A DNA stretch of 64,000 bases from Neobacillus sp. DY30 (GTDB lineage: Bacteria; Bacillota; Bacilli; Bacillales; Cytobacillaceae). The translations under genes and the position numbers were made by a program. This document shows, one piece after another, positions 45,988 to 55,370 of this stretch (its first letter is position 1; each line of letters begins with the position of its first letter). Location: the NCBI RefSeq assembly GCF_030123065.1, contig NZ_CP126093.1, positions 1,554,001 through 1,618,000 on the forward strand, in the 5' to 3' direction. The notes beneath the pieces are model-generated. The model was not told where the DNA came from. It did not search any database and saw nothing but the letters and a program-made list of their open reading frames with translations.

Positions 45988-47670
45988 ATGATTAAGAAAA
46001 AAATTCGCCATCTTCAACGCTATCGTGACATTGTATATGCTTTTACCAAGTATGGATTTGGTTTTGTTATGAAAGAGTTAGGCCTCCTAGATTTGTTAGC
46101 GGTACCGAAGAGAGTGTTTGTGGAAGGAAATAAAACATTAGATACGAGAACAACAGGTGAAAGAATAAGAATGTTTCTTGAGGAGCTCGGTCCAACCTTC
46201 GTGAAAATTGGTCAAATTGCCAGCACCAGACCAGATGTTATTCCTGCTGAAATCCTTCATGAGCTGGTCAAACTTCAAGATCGTGTATCTCTTTTTTCTT
46301 TTGATGAAGTGAAAAGAATAGTAGAAGAAGAATTGTCTGATTCGCTTGAAAGTTCATTTGCAGAATTTTGTGAAACCCCTTTAGCTGCTGCCTCCATTGG
46401 ACAAGTTCATTCTGCCGTTTTGCTTACAGGTGAACGTGTTGCTGTAAAGATTCAAAGGCCGAATATTATGAGTGTTATTGAAACGGATTTGGAAATTTTA
46501 CAGGACCTCGTAAGATTAGCAGAAAGCAGAATCGAGTGGGTAGATAGATACCAAATTCGTACGATTGTAGATGAATTATCAAGATCACTTCGAGAAGAAT
46601 TAGATTATGAAAATGAAGGCAGAAACGCCGAGAAGATTGCTAAACAATTCCATAGTGATCCAAAAGTTCACATACCAGAGGTTTATTGGGAATATACAAC
46701 CAAAAAGATATTGACAATGGAATTTATCGATGGAGTTAAACTAAATGAAATTGAAAAGCTGCATTTAGAAGGATACGATACAAAGGTTTTAGGAGAAAAG
46801 GTAGTTAATGCTATTTTTCATCAAATTCTAATCGATGGTTTTTTCCATGGGGATCCTCATCCGGGAAATATTGTTGCACTTCCAAATGGAGTAATTTCCT
46901 TTATGGATTTCGGTATGGTGGGGCGGATCACTCCGGAGATGAGAGCTCATATTGCCTCCTTTGTCATTGCATTAATGCGAAAAAACACAGCGGAAGTAGT
47001 GAAGACGATAACAAGTATGGGGCTTGTACCTGAAGATGTAAATGTAAAACAACTACATGCAGATGTTGATAAGCTTCGAGAAAAGTATCTTGATGTTCCT
47101 TTTAGCCAGATGAGTGTTGGAACTGCGGTGAATGAACTTTTTTCCGTTGCCTATCGCCATAAAATTTTGATCCCTGCTGATTTAACAATATTAGGAAAAA
47201 CATTATTGACACTGGAGGGGACTGTTGAAAAGCTAAACCACGAAATCAGTATCTTAGCAGTAGCTGAACCTTTTGGAAGACAGCTGCTTCTGGATCGCTT
47301 TAAACCGAAAAACGTGGCTGAGTTTGCATGGTCAAACTTTACCGAATACGGGGATATCCTTCAAGAATTCCCCAAAACGATCAAAGATTTTACATCTGTG
47401 ATGAAAAAAGGCAAAATGCAGATTGAAATAACAACACCGGAAATTGATCCAGTATTAAAGAAACTTAACAAAATAAGCAATAGGCTATCGTTTAGCATTG
47501 TACTGCTTTCCTTTAGTATTATTTTGGCAGGAATCCTTATTGGTGCTTCATTATCAGGACAAACTTCCGTTTTGTTACAAAGTCTGCCAGTCATCGAGAT
47601 CGGTTTTGGTATTGGTGCGGCAATGTTTATCTTATTATTATACTCCATTTTTAAATCAGGGAGATTTTGA
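45988..47670 (+). CDS. ABC1/UbiB-family atypical kinase
   Basis: A 560-residue AarF/ADCK/UbiB protein, which supports isoprenoid-quinone or lipid homeostasis in other bacteria. Visible motifs: the Ala-rich loop AAASIGQVHSA, VAVKIQRP with the conserved Lys, HGDPHPGN catalytic loop and MDFGMVG (DFG). Two C-terminal membrane helices (about 495-555). ATG 45988 has AGGAG at 8 nt; a longer frame begins near the trpB terminator and has no RBS. In this menaquinone organism the exact target is unknown. Confidence 0.9.
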   Translation: MIKKKIRHLQRYRDIVYAFTKYGFGFVMKELGLLDLLAVPKRVFVEGNKTLDTRTTGERIRMFLEELGPTFVKIGQIASTRPDVIPAEILHELVKLQDRVSLFSFDEVKRIVEEELSDSLESSFAEFCETPLAAASIGQVHSAVLLTGERVAVKIQRPNIMSVIETDLEILQDLVRLAESRIEWVDRYQIRTIVDELSRSLREELDYENEGRNAEKIAKQFHSDPKVHIPEVYWEYTTKKILTMEFIDGVKLNEIEKLHLEGYDTKVLGEKVVNAIFHQILIDGFFHGDPHPGNIVALPNGVISFMDFGMVGRITPEMRAHIASFVIALMRKNTAEVVKTITSMGLVPEDVNVKQLHADVDKLREKYLDVPFSQMSVGTAVNELFSVAYRHKILIPADLTILGKTLLTLEGTVEKLNHEISILAVAEPFGRQLLLDRFKPKNVAEFAWSNFTEYGDILQEFPKTIKDFTSVMKKGKMQIEITTPEIDPVLKKLNKISNRLSFSIVLLSFSIILAGILIGASLSGQTSVLLQSLPVIEIGFGIGAAMFILLLYSIFKSGRF

Positions 47671-47803
47671 AATAAATAATACATATAAACAGAATTAGCA
47701 TATGAAAAGTTCGCCTCTGCCTGACCTCATGGTTGGGCATGTTTCATATTAAGGTGAATATAATGAGCTATACCATCCTAATAAATAAACAAAGGGGCTT
47801 AAT

Positions 47804-48421
47804 ATGTATAAGGAGAGAATTAAGTATTATTATGTAATAAATAAAAGAACAGACAATATATCTTTTCCAAAAAGATTATTATTCATTTTCTGTGGTGCTT
47901 TGCTCGTAGCTATGGCATTACAGTTATTTTTGATGAAGAATAATGTAATTGATGGCGGCATTGTTGGAGTCAGTATTATTCTCTCCCGTATGACAAGTAT
48001 TGAAGTTGGTTTCTTTCTTTTAGTATTAAATACTCCATTTTTTTTATTAGGCTATTCTTATTTAGGTAAAAGGTTTATTTTATTAAGTCTATTTGCGATA
48101 TTAATTCTATCATTCGGTACACATCTTCTAGAACCATATCCCTCCTTAACAAAAAATCCGTTAGTCGTTATTTTTTTTGGTGGAGGATTATTGGGTTTAG
48201 GTGTAGGGATGGTGATTCGTTTCGGAGGATCTTTAGATGGTACAGAAGTCTTGGCAATTTTGTTTAGCCAACGAACCTCCTTATCAATAGGTCAAATTGT
48301 AATGTTTTTAAATTGCTTTATTTTCAGTAGCTCTATTTTGATATTTGGCTTGAAGCAGGCGGTGTTTTCGTTAGTAACTTTTTTCATAGCCTATAAAACG
48401 ATTGATTTTTCAATAAAATAA
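47804..48421 (+). CDS. YitT-family membrane protein, short form
   Basis: A 205-residue membrane protein with five hydrophobic segments and the family motifs NVIDGGIVGVSIILS and GGSLDGTEVLAILF. Full YitT/YqfU proteins usually continue into a C-terminal DUF2179 domain (total about 280 residues); that domain is absent and a terminator follows at 48436, so this is either a natural short form or a truncated gene. Role unknown. Confidence 0.8.
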   Translation: MYKERIKYYYVINKRTDNISFPKRLLFIFCGALLVAMALQLFLMKNNVIDGGIVGVSIILSRMTSIEVGFFLLVLNTPFFLLGYSYLGKRFILLSLFAILILSFGTHLLEPYPSLTKNPLVVIFFGGGLLGLGVGMVIRFGGSLDGTEVLAILFSQRTSLSIGQIVMFLNCFIFSSSILIFGLKQAVFSLVTFFIAYKTIDFSIK

Positions 48422-48738
48422 TAAATAAATTTCCCAGGAGCCCAGATTATAGAGGCTTCTTTTTTTTGTTTCTTAACATTTTTGTGAATGTTGATAAATA
48501 TCCTATTTTAATAATTTGAAATGTATTAAGATTCTAATAGGATATATATGGAAAGGTAAATACAGAAAAACTGTGTTGTAAATCGTTACTATAACAGAAT
48601 GATGAAATTTGTCGAACGACGAAGGTTTACAAATGTACAATTTATCTTAATAATTTGAATTATAGTAACATTCATATTAGATTGACCGAAATCATTTTTT
48701 CTGAATACATACTAACCAGTTAGATAAAGAGGGCAATT
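48422..48738. other. Gene-free region before the pha locus
   Basis: Contains a terminator (AGGAGCC 48436-48442 with GGCTTCT 48454-48460 and T-run). It also has a 13-bp direct repeat TTAATAATTTGAA at 48508-48520 and 48647-48659, 139 bp apart. The remainder is AT-rich and should hold the promoter of the pha operon, but no clear -35/-10 pair stands out. Confidence 0.55.
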
Positions 48739-49179
48739 ATGGAATCAAAACAACAAGACCCTGTGGAATATTATAAAAGCTTGGAAAAAGGATTGAACAA
48801 AATAATCCATTCAACTGCCAATACTCTAACCTTCACACATGCTTTTGGAAAAGCAATTGAACATCATCTAGACCATGTGGTGATTCAACAAAAGGTAATT
48901 AATAACTGGTTAACTGTATGTGATATTGCTAAGAAAGAAGATTTCGCTGAAGTCGCCAGAAAAAAAGTAGAATGTGAGGATAAACTGGACGATCTCGACG
49001 AAACACTTTATATGCTAAACATTGTCCTTAAAAACGATCATTCACAGTTAAAAAAACTCAATAATTCTTTACGTGGAATGCTTTGTTTACTTGAAAATGA
49101 AGTGAAGGATTTAAAGGAAATTAAAATAAAGTCGTTGAAGGATGAACTCGAAGAATTAAAAAGGTTATTTGACGACTAA
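48739..49179 (+). CDS. PhaR-like paralogue, first gene of the PHA locus
   Basis: A 146-residue, highly charged, helical protein. A 32-residue segment (about 68-99, DIAKKEDFAEVARKK...) lines up without gaps with PhaR (about 67-98, NIPTKNDLANVTSL...), sharing I, K, D, A, V, E, K, L, E and L plus many conservative matches. This suggests a shortened PhaR/PhaE-like protein lacking the long C-terminal coiled coil, or a granule-associated PhaQ/PhaP-like regulator. GAGGGC precedes the ATG. Followed after 19 nt by the PhaP-like gene. Confidence 0.62.
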   Translation: MESKQQDPVEYYKSLEKGLNKIIHSTANTLTFTHAFGKAIEHHLDHVVIQQKVINNWLTVCDIAKKEDFAEVARKKVECEDKLDDLDETLYMLNIVLKNDHSQLKKLNNSLRGMLCLLENEVKDLKEIKIKSLKDELEELKRLFDD

Positions 49180-49198
49180 CCAAATGGAGGAGAATACA

Positions 49199-49801
49199 AT
49201 GGCTAATAAAAATGAATCACAAATTGAGAATCAAGAAATCAAGGAAAAGCAGCTTTCAAGTTTTGAATTAATCTGGAGAGCTGCTTATGAGGAAGTAGAT
49301 GAATGGGCAGGGCGATTAAACCATCATGATGAAGTATTCTTAAATGCTACTAAAAAATTTGTTGAGAGTATCAAAAGAAATCAAGAAAATACTCAAGTCA
49401 TTACAGAGCAGTTTAAGAAAGAGCTCCTTGAATGGGAGAAATATGCTCGTGAAGAATTACTCATGACCACAACTACCATCCAGCATTTTTTCCCTGTAAA
49501 GTCTTTTGAGGAAATCAACCAAGTAGTTGATGATATTCAAAATAAAACAACATCTTTATTAACGACACCAATTCGTACTTTAACCACAGGACAAGCACTA
49601 GACAAATACCTGGAAAGCGTAGAACAATATCTCTCTTTTAGAAAGAGGAGCAGAGATAAGTATATCGAAGCAGTAAAAAGTACAACAAATATTTTATATG
49701 AAAATCAAAAAATATTTGTGGATCTTTTTGAAAAACAAGTAAAATCTGTACTTTTACCATTTCAGCAATATATGAAGAATGCTTCGGAGTCAAAATCATA
49801 A
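49199..49801 (+). CDS. PhaP-like polyhydroxyalkanoate granule protein (phasin)
   Basis: A 200-residue helical, Gln/Glu/Lys-rich protein with the FELIWRAAYEEVDEW start and long amphipathic helices, in keeping with phasins that coat PHA granules. Assignment rests mostly on context beside phaR and phaC. ATG 49199 follows GGAGGAG; an earlier frame overlaps the previous gene. Confidence 0.68.
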   Translation: MANKNESQIENQEIKEKQLSSFELIWRAAYEEVDEWAGRLNHHDEVFLNATKKFVESIKRNQENTQVITEQFKKELLEWEKYAREELLMTTTTIQHFFPVKSFEEINQVVDDIQNKTTSLLTTPIRTLTTGQALDKYLESVEQYLSFRKRSRDKYIEAVKSTTNILYENQKIFVDLFEKQVKSVLLPFQQYMKNASESKS

Positions 49802-49821
49802 CTGTACCTGAGGTGAACTAA

Positions 49822-50394
49822 ATGTCGACCAAAAGTCCGTTTGAACCATATGATTCTTTCAAAAAATATAGTGAAACTTGGGAAAAACAAATAAATGATT
49901 TTATATTTCTCTTATCTAATAACAATGAATTTGTCAAAATGGCGAAGGCAGGGACTGACGCGCAAACAAAGTACCTTGAAACTTTTAAAAAAAATCAAGA
50001 GACACTTGCAGGTGTGCTCAATATTCCAACCAAAAATGACTTGGCAAATGTTACTTCTTTAACAATTCAAACAGAAGAAAAAATTGAATCTCTGGAAGAA
50101 CAAATTTGGAATCTGCAAGATTCATTGAAATCACAAAGCAAAGATATTGAAATTATTGTAGAGGTATCAAAAGAAATTATTAAACTAACGAAACAATTAA
50201 AAACAGAATTAGGTAAAACGAAAAAGGAACTAGCCAATTCAAAAGATATACAAAGTGAGCTGCAGGAGATTAAGTTTGAGCTGAATAGATTAACTAATCT
50301 TAAAGAAGATATAGAGTTACTAAAAAGTCACATGAAAAACGACGAACATCTAGAACAGGTATTAACAGTTTCTGGGTCAACAAATGATGAATGA
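49822..50394 (+). CDS. phaR: PHA synthase subunit PhaR (class IV)
   Basis: Partner subunit of the class IV PHA synthase; PhaR and PhaC together form the active enzyme on granules. The 190-residue protein has the N-terminal FEPYDSFKKYSETWEKQIND block and a C-terminal coiled coil (about residues 85-175). It precedes phaC by 14 nt, with no phaB in between, unlike B. megaterium phaRBC. Confidence 0.87.
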   Translation: MSTKSPFEPYDSFKKYSETWEKQINDFIFLLSNNNEFVKMAKAGTDAQTKYLETFKKNQETLAGVLNIPTKNDLANVTSLTIQTEEKIESLEEQIWNLQDSLKSQSKDIEIIVEVSKEIIKLTKQLKTELGKTKKELANSKDIQSELQEIKFELNRLTNLKEDIELLKSHMKNDEHLEQVLTVSGSTNDE

Positions 50395-50408
50395 AGGGGG
50401 CTTAGGAA

Positions 50409-51482
50409 GTGGCGGTAGATTTACCTTTTAAGGATATAATTCCTCCGCTAGAGTTAGATTATGAAAAAGAAATGAAACGCTGGAAGCATTTATTTCAAGT
50501 ACTGAATGAGCCAGAACCCAAAATTGGACATACACCTAGGACTGAGGTTTGGAGAAAAAATAAATCAGTATTATGGTATTACCCAGCAAAACAAAAAAAA
50601 TATGGCATTCCATTATTTTTCGTCTATTCTTTATTTAATAAACCATATATTCTTGACATTGCTCCGAAGGCAAGCGTAATTGAGGGGCTTACCAACCGTG
50701 GATACGACGTATATTTATTGGATTGGGGTACTCCCGGGTACGAAGATAAAAATATCGGACTGGATACCTACATTGAAAAATATTTGAAAACAGCCGTAAG
50801 GCGTGCCATTCGTCATTCTAATTCTGATGAGATTACAATAGTAGGGTATTGTTTGGGAGGTACCATTGCTTCTATCTATGCCTCGATTGCGGAAGAACCC
50901 ATTAAAAACTTGATTGTTGCAACTGTACCTATTGATTTTACACAATATGTTGGTCCAGATAAATGGACAGAGGGTTTTAGAAATGGTGATATAAATGTTG
51001 ATCGTATCATTGATGTTTATGGAAATCTCCCGTCAGCCTATGTGGAAGCAATGTTTCGAGCAGTATCGGCTCCGGTTTATTTTAGTCATTATACGACGCT
51101 GCTGCACCGAGCCCATGACGCTGGATATGTGGATAAATGGCGCCGAATGAATAAATGGACAACTGATCAGGTTCCATTTGCAGGTGAGGCTTTTAGACAA
51201 TTAGCGAATGACCTTTTTAAGGAGAACAAGCTTGTTAAAGGTGAATTAATGATTGGCAATAAACATGCAGATTTAAAAAATATTAAGACGAATTTGTTTG
51301 TTATCTCCTCTTCTAATGATAATTTAGTGTTAGAATCACAAAGCTTGCCGATGATGGATTTAGTTTCTAGTGAGGATAAGACTTACAAGCTAGTTGAAGC
51401 CGGTCATGTTTCCTTAGCATTAACCGGATTGTTCGCGGTGGTGGTGGATGAATGGGCTTCCACTCGTTCGAACACACTTTAA
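50409..51482 (+). CDS. phaC: Poly(3-hydroxyalkanoate) synthase PhaC (class III/IV)
   Basis: Polymerises hydroxyacyl-CoA into polyester granules. The 357-residue alpha/beta-hydrolase protein has the lipase-box-like GYCLGG with catalytic Cys near residue 148, the Asp in SSNDNL near 303 and His in AGHVSL near 332; DVYLLDWGTPG and NKPYILD are class III/IV signatures. The start is GTG 50409 after GGGGG. With PhaR it is class IV. No acetoacetyl-CoA reductase, thiolase or PhaJ gene is in the window. Confidence 0.94.
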   Translation: MAVDLPFKDIIPPLELDYEKEMKRWKHLFQVLNEPEPKIGHTPRTEVWRKNKSVLWYYPAKQKKYGIPLFFVYSLFNKPYILDIAPKASVIEGLTNRGYDVYLLDWGTPGYEDKNIGLDTYIEKYLKTAVRRAIRHSNSDEITIVGYCLGGTIASIYASIAEEPIKNLIVATVPIDFTQYVGPDKWTEGFRNGDINVDRIIDVYGNLPSAYVEAMFRAVSAPVYFSHYTTLLHRAHDAGYVDKWRRMNKWTTDQVPFAGEAFRQLANDLFKENKLVKGELMIGNKHADLKNIKTNLFVISSSNDNLVLESQSLPMMDLVSSEDKTYKLVEAGHVSLALTGLFAVVVDEWASTRSNTL

Positions 51483-51518
51483 ATTGTAGTAATAAAGGTG
51501 AGTACAAGATTATATAAT

Positions 51519-51557
51519 GGTTAAGGGAAGAAGGGGAAGGAGTTCCTTCCCTTAACC
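51519..51557. terminator. Terminator between phaC and the convergent hydrolase
   Basis: GGTTAAGGGAAG (51519-51530) and CTTCCCTTAACC (51546-51557) form a perfect 12-bp stem; the right arm overlaps the 3' end of the hydrolase gene. Confidence 0.85.
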
Positions 51558-52346
51558 TGCTTTTTTATGTTTGTTTAAAAAGTTTCGCAGTACCTCGTTA
51601 AATGCCTCTTTTGCCTCAAGCTTTGCAACATGTCCTGTATTTCTAAAAATAACAAATTCAGAATGTCTAATTTGTTTATGCATGAGTAATTGTATCCAGG
51701 CAGGGGTAACAGAATCGTACTGACCGCCAATTATTAAAGTCGGAACTTTTATCTTTGGCAGCAGGCATAGATTATTCACCTCAAGGCATGCCTTTATTGA
51801 AGGAAGATAATAGTCACGATTAGGCTGATAGAATTTATAGAAATTCTCAAAGTTTTCCTCAGTCCAGGAATACAGGCAAACACGCGCAGCCATATTTTTT
51901 TGCTCCTCGAGGGAAAGTGATTCGGATCTAAACGTCCGGAATTTTAAAAATAGCTGTCCAAAATGTTTTGGTGCATAATGAAATGTACTTACGAGCATAA
52001 GGGAACGGCACATTTCTGGCGCTTGCCGATAGATTTCTTGTGCAACCATTCCGCCCATCGATAACCCGCAAATGTGGGCGCTTTCAATTCCAATACCTTT
52101 TAACAACTTTATAATATCTAATGCAAAGTTTCTAATTGAAATTTTTTCATCCGTAATATACTCACCGTGTCCACGTAAATCTGGGATAATCAGGTCATAC
52201 TGTTGTGCAAAATCAAACTGATTGGACCAGCCTTCCTTTATTTCTCCAAGCCCATGAATAAAAACTAGAGGTTCTCCAGCACCCATTCGTAAATAAGGGA
52301 TTCCGAAAAAATTTTTTAAAAATTTTTCAGATAAAAACTTACCCAA
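51552..52346 (-). CDS. Alpha/beta-fold hydrolase
   Basis: A 264-residue serine hydrolase with HGLGE oxyanion motif, nucleophile elbow GLSMGG (Ser near residue 95), Asp in GGQYDSVTP and His in NTGHVAKLEA. No signal peptide. It may be a lipase/esterase or haloperoxidase-like enzyme. It converges on phaC, so an intracellular PHB depolymerase role is possible but not shown. Confidence 0.82.
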   Translation of the reverse strand: MGKFLSEKFLKNFFGIPYLRMGAGEPLVFIHGLGEIKEGWSNQFDFAQQYDLIIPDLRGHGEYITDEKISIRNFALDIIKLLKGIGIESAHICGLSMGGMVAQEIYRQAPEMCRSLMLVSTFHYAPKHFGQLFLKFRTFRSESLSLEEQKNMAARVCLYSWTEENFENFYKFYQPNRDYYLPSIKACLEVNNLCLLPKIKVPTLIIGGQYDSVTPAWIQLLMHKQIRHSEFVIFRNTGHVAKLEAKEAFNEVLRNFLNKHKKAG

Positions 52347-52494
52347 TTCAACTACCTCCTATGGTTGATTATAGTAACCTTTGTAGCCATAATTCGGATA
52401 GTGTAAACAGGTATAATGTTGTAATTAACATATTATATATACATTTTTGATTTAATATTACTAATAGGTGTAAATTACATATATAGGACAAAAA

Positions 52495-52526
52495 GAGAGA
52501 ACAATCTATTTAACGATTATTCTCTC
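52495..52526 (-). terminator. Terminator after the small PepSY gene
   Basis: GAGAGAACAATC and GATTATTCTCTC pair at 11 of 12 positions around an 8-nt loop; A-rich plus-strand flank gives a minus-strand T-run. Confidence 0.72.
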
Positions 52527-52533
52527 CTTATTA

Positions 52534-53067
52534 TTATCCATCAATCCCGTTGTCATCACTGCCTCTGCCCCTGTCATCATCGTCGTCGTCATCATTTCGA
52601 TCCCTGTTGTCATCATCAAATTTTACTCGTGTAACTTTTCCTGTTTCTGCATCCACTCGAACATCAACTTCACCTTGATCTGACTGTATTTCAAATTTAT
52701 ATTCGAGTCTGCCATGTTCCATTTCCTTTTCAACCTTGGTAATCGTTCCGTTTACCTCTTTCACAGCGATTTTTGATGCTTCTTCAACGGATATAGATGA
52801 GGTATTTGATGGAGAAGCAGTTGAACTGCCGCCGTCATCATCACTTTCAATTTTGTAAAATGACTGACCGTGCTCTGTTTCTAGCTCAATTTCTTGTCCT
52901 TCTTTGATTTCAGGGAAGCTTTGTGTATTAAGATCTATTACCGAGGATTTGTCATCTAGATGAATGGAATCATCTGGGCGAGTATCATTTTTTGAAGCGC
53001 CTGCTGCAATAGCTCCTCCCAAAATGAGTAACGATGACACTACACCAATCAAAACCTTATTTTTCAT
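52534..53067 (-). CDS. Secreted PepSY-domain protein with acidic tail
   Basis: A 177-residue protein: signal peptide (about residues 1-24), a linker, then a PepSY domain (about 90-150; EEASKIAVKEVNG...GRLEYKFEIQSDQGEVDVRVDAETGKV) and a very Asp-rich C-terminus (a run of seven Asp). PepSY domains often inhibit peptidases or act in extracellular sensing. ATG 53067 has AAAGGAGG at 8 nt; an ATG 6 nt earlier is too close. Part of a cluster with a second PepSY gene and a two-component system. Confidence 0.82.
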   Translation of the reverse strand: MKNKVLIGVVSSLLILGGAIAAGASKNDTRPDDSIHLDDKSSVIDLNTQSFPEIKEGQEIELETEHGQSFYKIESDDDGGSSTASPSNTSSISVEEASKIAVKEVNGTITKVEKEMEHGRLEYKFEIQSDQGEVDVRVDAETGKVTRVKFDDDNRDRNDDDDDDDRGRGSDDNGIDG

Positions 53068-53189
53068 TATCATTTCCTCCTTTTTTATAACCTTTCTACA
53101 ATTTCAGTATATCCACTAAATATGAGAGTAAAAGGATAGAAACATTAGAAATTAATGAGAAATGCTTGTTTATAATAGTAGTTTATTAA

Positions 53190-53942
53190 CTAGTCATCAT
53201 CATTATTGTCGTTTTCTTTTTGTTCACTTGTATGATCATCCCAAGAGACTGACAATACGTCCCCGGTGATGGCATGAATCTGGACAGTTGCTTCACGATC
53301 ATCATTTGTTTCAATTTTAACGAGATAAAAGGTTTGATTCCCTTCCGTAGCCAGCCAAATATCATCTAACTCTCCCTGAACCTGAGATTTCGCAATCGTA
53401 ACAGCCTCATTTTCTGTTAATCGCTTAGGTGGTTCATTGATTAAAGTTGATGTTGTAGAGAGGATAGCACCTGAAGAGGCATCCACAATTATCGTTGTTT
53501 GTTTGTCCGCTTCATTGACAATTGCTTTATAAGAAGAATGTTGATTTGTAACAATTTTCTCAAAAGATACAAGTGAACCGTTTACAGTATTAAGTACAAT
53601 TTGTTTTAATTCTTCTTCAGGAAGCTCTCCTTTGAGAGGAGAATCGGGAGTAGGTGTTGTTGATTCAGATCTTTCGTCAAAAGATAATATTTTTCCACTT
53701 TTTGCATCTAGTTTGATGACATAAAGCTTAGTTTGTTTTTGGAGTTCTACTTGATATTGCTGGTCAGCTAGTTTTAATAATGTGACCTTACCTTGGTAAC
53801 GATCTTGAACAAGTTCCTCCGCTTCTTTTTTGGTTAACATGTCAGCAGACGGAGAAAGTTTTCCGAACTGCTGCCAGCTGACAAATACAATAACAACAAT
53901 GATTGTGCACATCGTTACCCAAAACCAAGATAATTTTTTCAC
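53190..53942 (-). CDS. Membrane-anchored protein with tandem PepSY domains
   Basis: A 250-residue protein with one N-terminal membrane anchor (about residues 5-24) and three PepSY-like repeats outside (starting near LTKKEAEELV, LPEEELKQIV and LTENEAVTIA), ending in a short acidic tail. B. subtilis ykoJ encodes a PepSY protein beside the YkoGH two-component system, a similar arrangement. Probably cotranscribed downstream of the kinase gene. Confidence 0.82.
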   Translation of the reverse strand: MKKLSWFWVTMCTIIVVIVFVSWQQFGKLSPSADMLTKKEAEELVQDRYQGKVTLLKLADQQYQVELQKQTKLYVIKLDAKSGKILSFDERSESTTPTPDSPLKGELPEEELKQIVLNTVNGSLVSFEKIVTNQHSSYKAIVNEADKQTTIIVDASSGAILSTTSTLINEPPKRLTENEAVTIAKSQVQGELDDIWLATEGNQTFYLVKIETNDDREATVQIHAITGDVLSVSWDDHTSEQKENDNNDDD

Positions 53943-54005
53943 GGTTCTTCACCACCTTATTACATTTATTTTCTACTATTAAAATGAGAAAGTGATGAGA
54001 AAATG

Positions 54006-55370
54006 CTATAATTTTTTAACTTTTTTGCTCAGAATTGTGATAGTAGTCCCAGTACCTGCAACACTATCTAAATGTATTAAAACACCAATTGCATCGGCAA
54101 TTTCCTTTGCTATAGACAACCCAAGACCAGATCCGCCCTGTTTTCTGCTTCTTGCTTTGTCTACCCGGTAGAACCTGTCAAAAACTTTTGGAAGGTCACT
54201 TTCATGAATACCAATTCCTTGGTCAATAATTTTAATGTAAACTTCATCTTGGTCATGTCCTAATTCGATAAAAATGGTTCCATCACTATATTTCCTGGCA
54301 TTATCTAAAAAAATAAACAGGAGCTGCTTGAGCTTTTTCTCATCGGTTTCAATGAATAGGGGAGTATGATTTTTTTGGACAAATTCAATATCACGATTAT
54401 ATGCATTTTTAAATGCTTTGACGGTTTGTGTTATTAACTGGCTAATGTTTAACTCGTTAAGCTCAATTTTCCATTGTTCATGGTGCCTTGCTAACATCAA
54501 CAGTTGTTCTGTCATTTCCTTCATACGGATTGCCTCGGAGTGGATAGCTTCTATTGATTCAAGAAAAAGCTTCGGTTCTTTTAAACCTCTTCTTTTTAAA
54601 AGGCTCGCGTAACTTTCTATAATCGTTAATGGGGTTTTAAGTTCATGTGACGCATTGGAAACAAATTGTTTCTGCTTATCAAAATTGACTTCTAATAAAT
54701 CAATCATATGGTTGAAGGTTTGACCCATTTGAAAGAGTTCGTCTTTCGAGCTGCCCTCAAGCTTAAGGCGCTTAAAAGCTCCACTTTCCCTTATATCTGT
54801 CATGGTTCTAATCATAGATGTAACGGGCTTTGTAATTAGATCGCTGAGAATCCGGCTGGAAATCAAAACAGGAATTAGCGCAAGAAGAGTTACCATGATC
54901 AAGACAAGGCGAAGGATAGATAAAATATTGGTTGCCGTTTCCATGCTCTTTGTTATCTGCAGGTTGGCAATGCTTCCGTCTTGCAAGATGATTGGCATAG
55001 ATTCAAAGCTAAATAGCCGGTCCTGGTATTCTATTGCTTTACTAACTTCATTACTATAAAATACTGATTCTCTCTTGCTTAAGTCATGTGCACCAGGGCT
55101 AGTATACGGTGAGGAGTCATTTTTATCTTTTGTAACAATTTGGATCATCCCATTGACTGGGACGTAGGACCGTAAAAGAATATCTTCAGATATAGTTCCA
55201 AGTGATTTTCCGATATTCCCAGATATTTTTTTCATTTCATTATGCGCAGTGTTAAGTTCGCTGTCGAGAGTTAATTTGCTGAAAGAATAATAAACTGTAA
55301 TGTTTATGATAAGCAACAATATCGCAAATAAAAAAGCTGTATAAAGATTAATTTTATTTCTAAGTTTCAT
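54006..55370 (-). CDS. Sensor histidine kinase (YkoH/ArlS-like)
   Basis: A 454-residue transmembrane kinase: two membrane helices (about 7-29 and 150-172) flanking an extracytoplasmic sensor domain, HAMP region, DHp box with phospho-acceptor His in FVSNASHELKTPLT (about residue 241), and HATPase with N (FLDNARKYS), D-x-G (IIDQGIGI) and GGSGLGL boxes. It overlaps the response regulator gene by 4 bp. The neighbouring PepSY genes suggest an envelope signal. Confidence 0.9.
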   Translation of the reverse strand: MKLRNKINLYTAFLFAILLLIINITVYYSFSKLTLDSELNTAHNEMKKISGNIGKSLGTISEDILLRSYVPVNGMIQIVTKDKNDSSPYTSPGAHDLSKRESVFYSNEVSKAIEYQDRLFSFESMPIILQDGSIANLQITKSMETATNILSILRLVLIMVTLLALIPVLISSRILSDLITKPVTSMIRTMTDIRESGAFKRLKLEGSSKDELFQMGQTFNHMIDLLEVNFDKQKQFVSNASHELKTPLTIIESYASLLKRRGLKEPKLFLESIEAIHSEAIRMKEMTEQLLMLARHHEQWKIELNELNISQLITQTVKAFKNAYNRDIEFVQKNHTPLFIETDEKKLKQLLFIFLDNARKYSDGTIFIELGHDQDEVYIKIIDQGIGIHESDLPKVFDRFYRVDKARSRKQGGSGLGLSIAKEIADAIGVLIHLDSVAGTGTTITILSKKVKKL

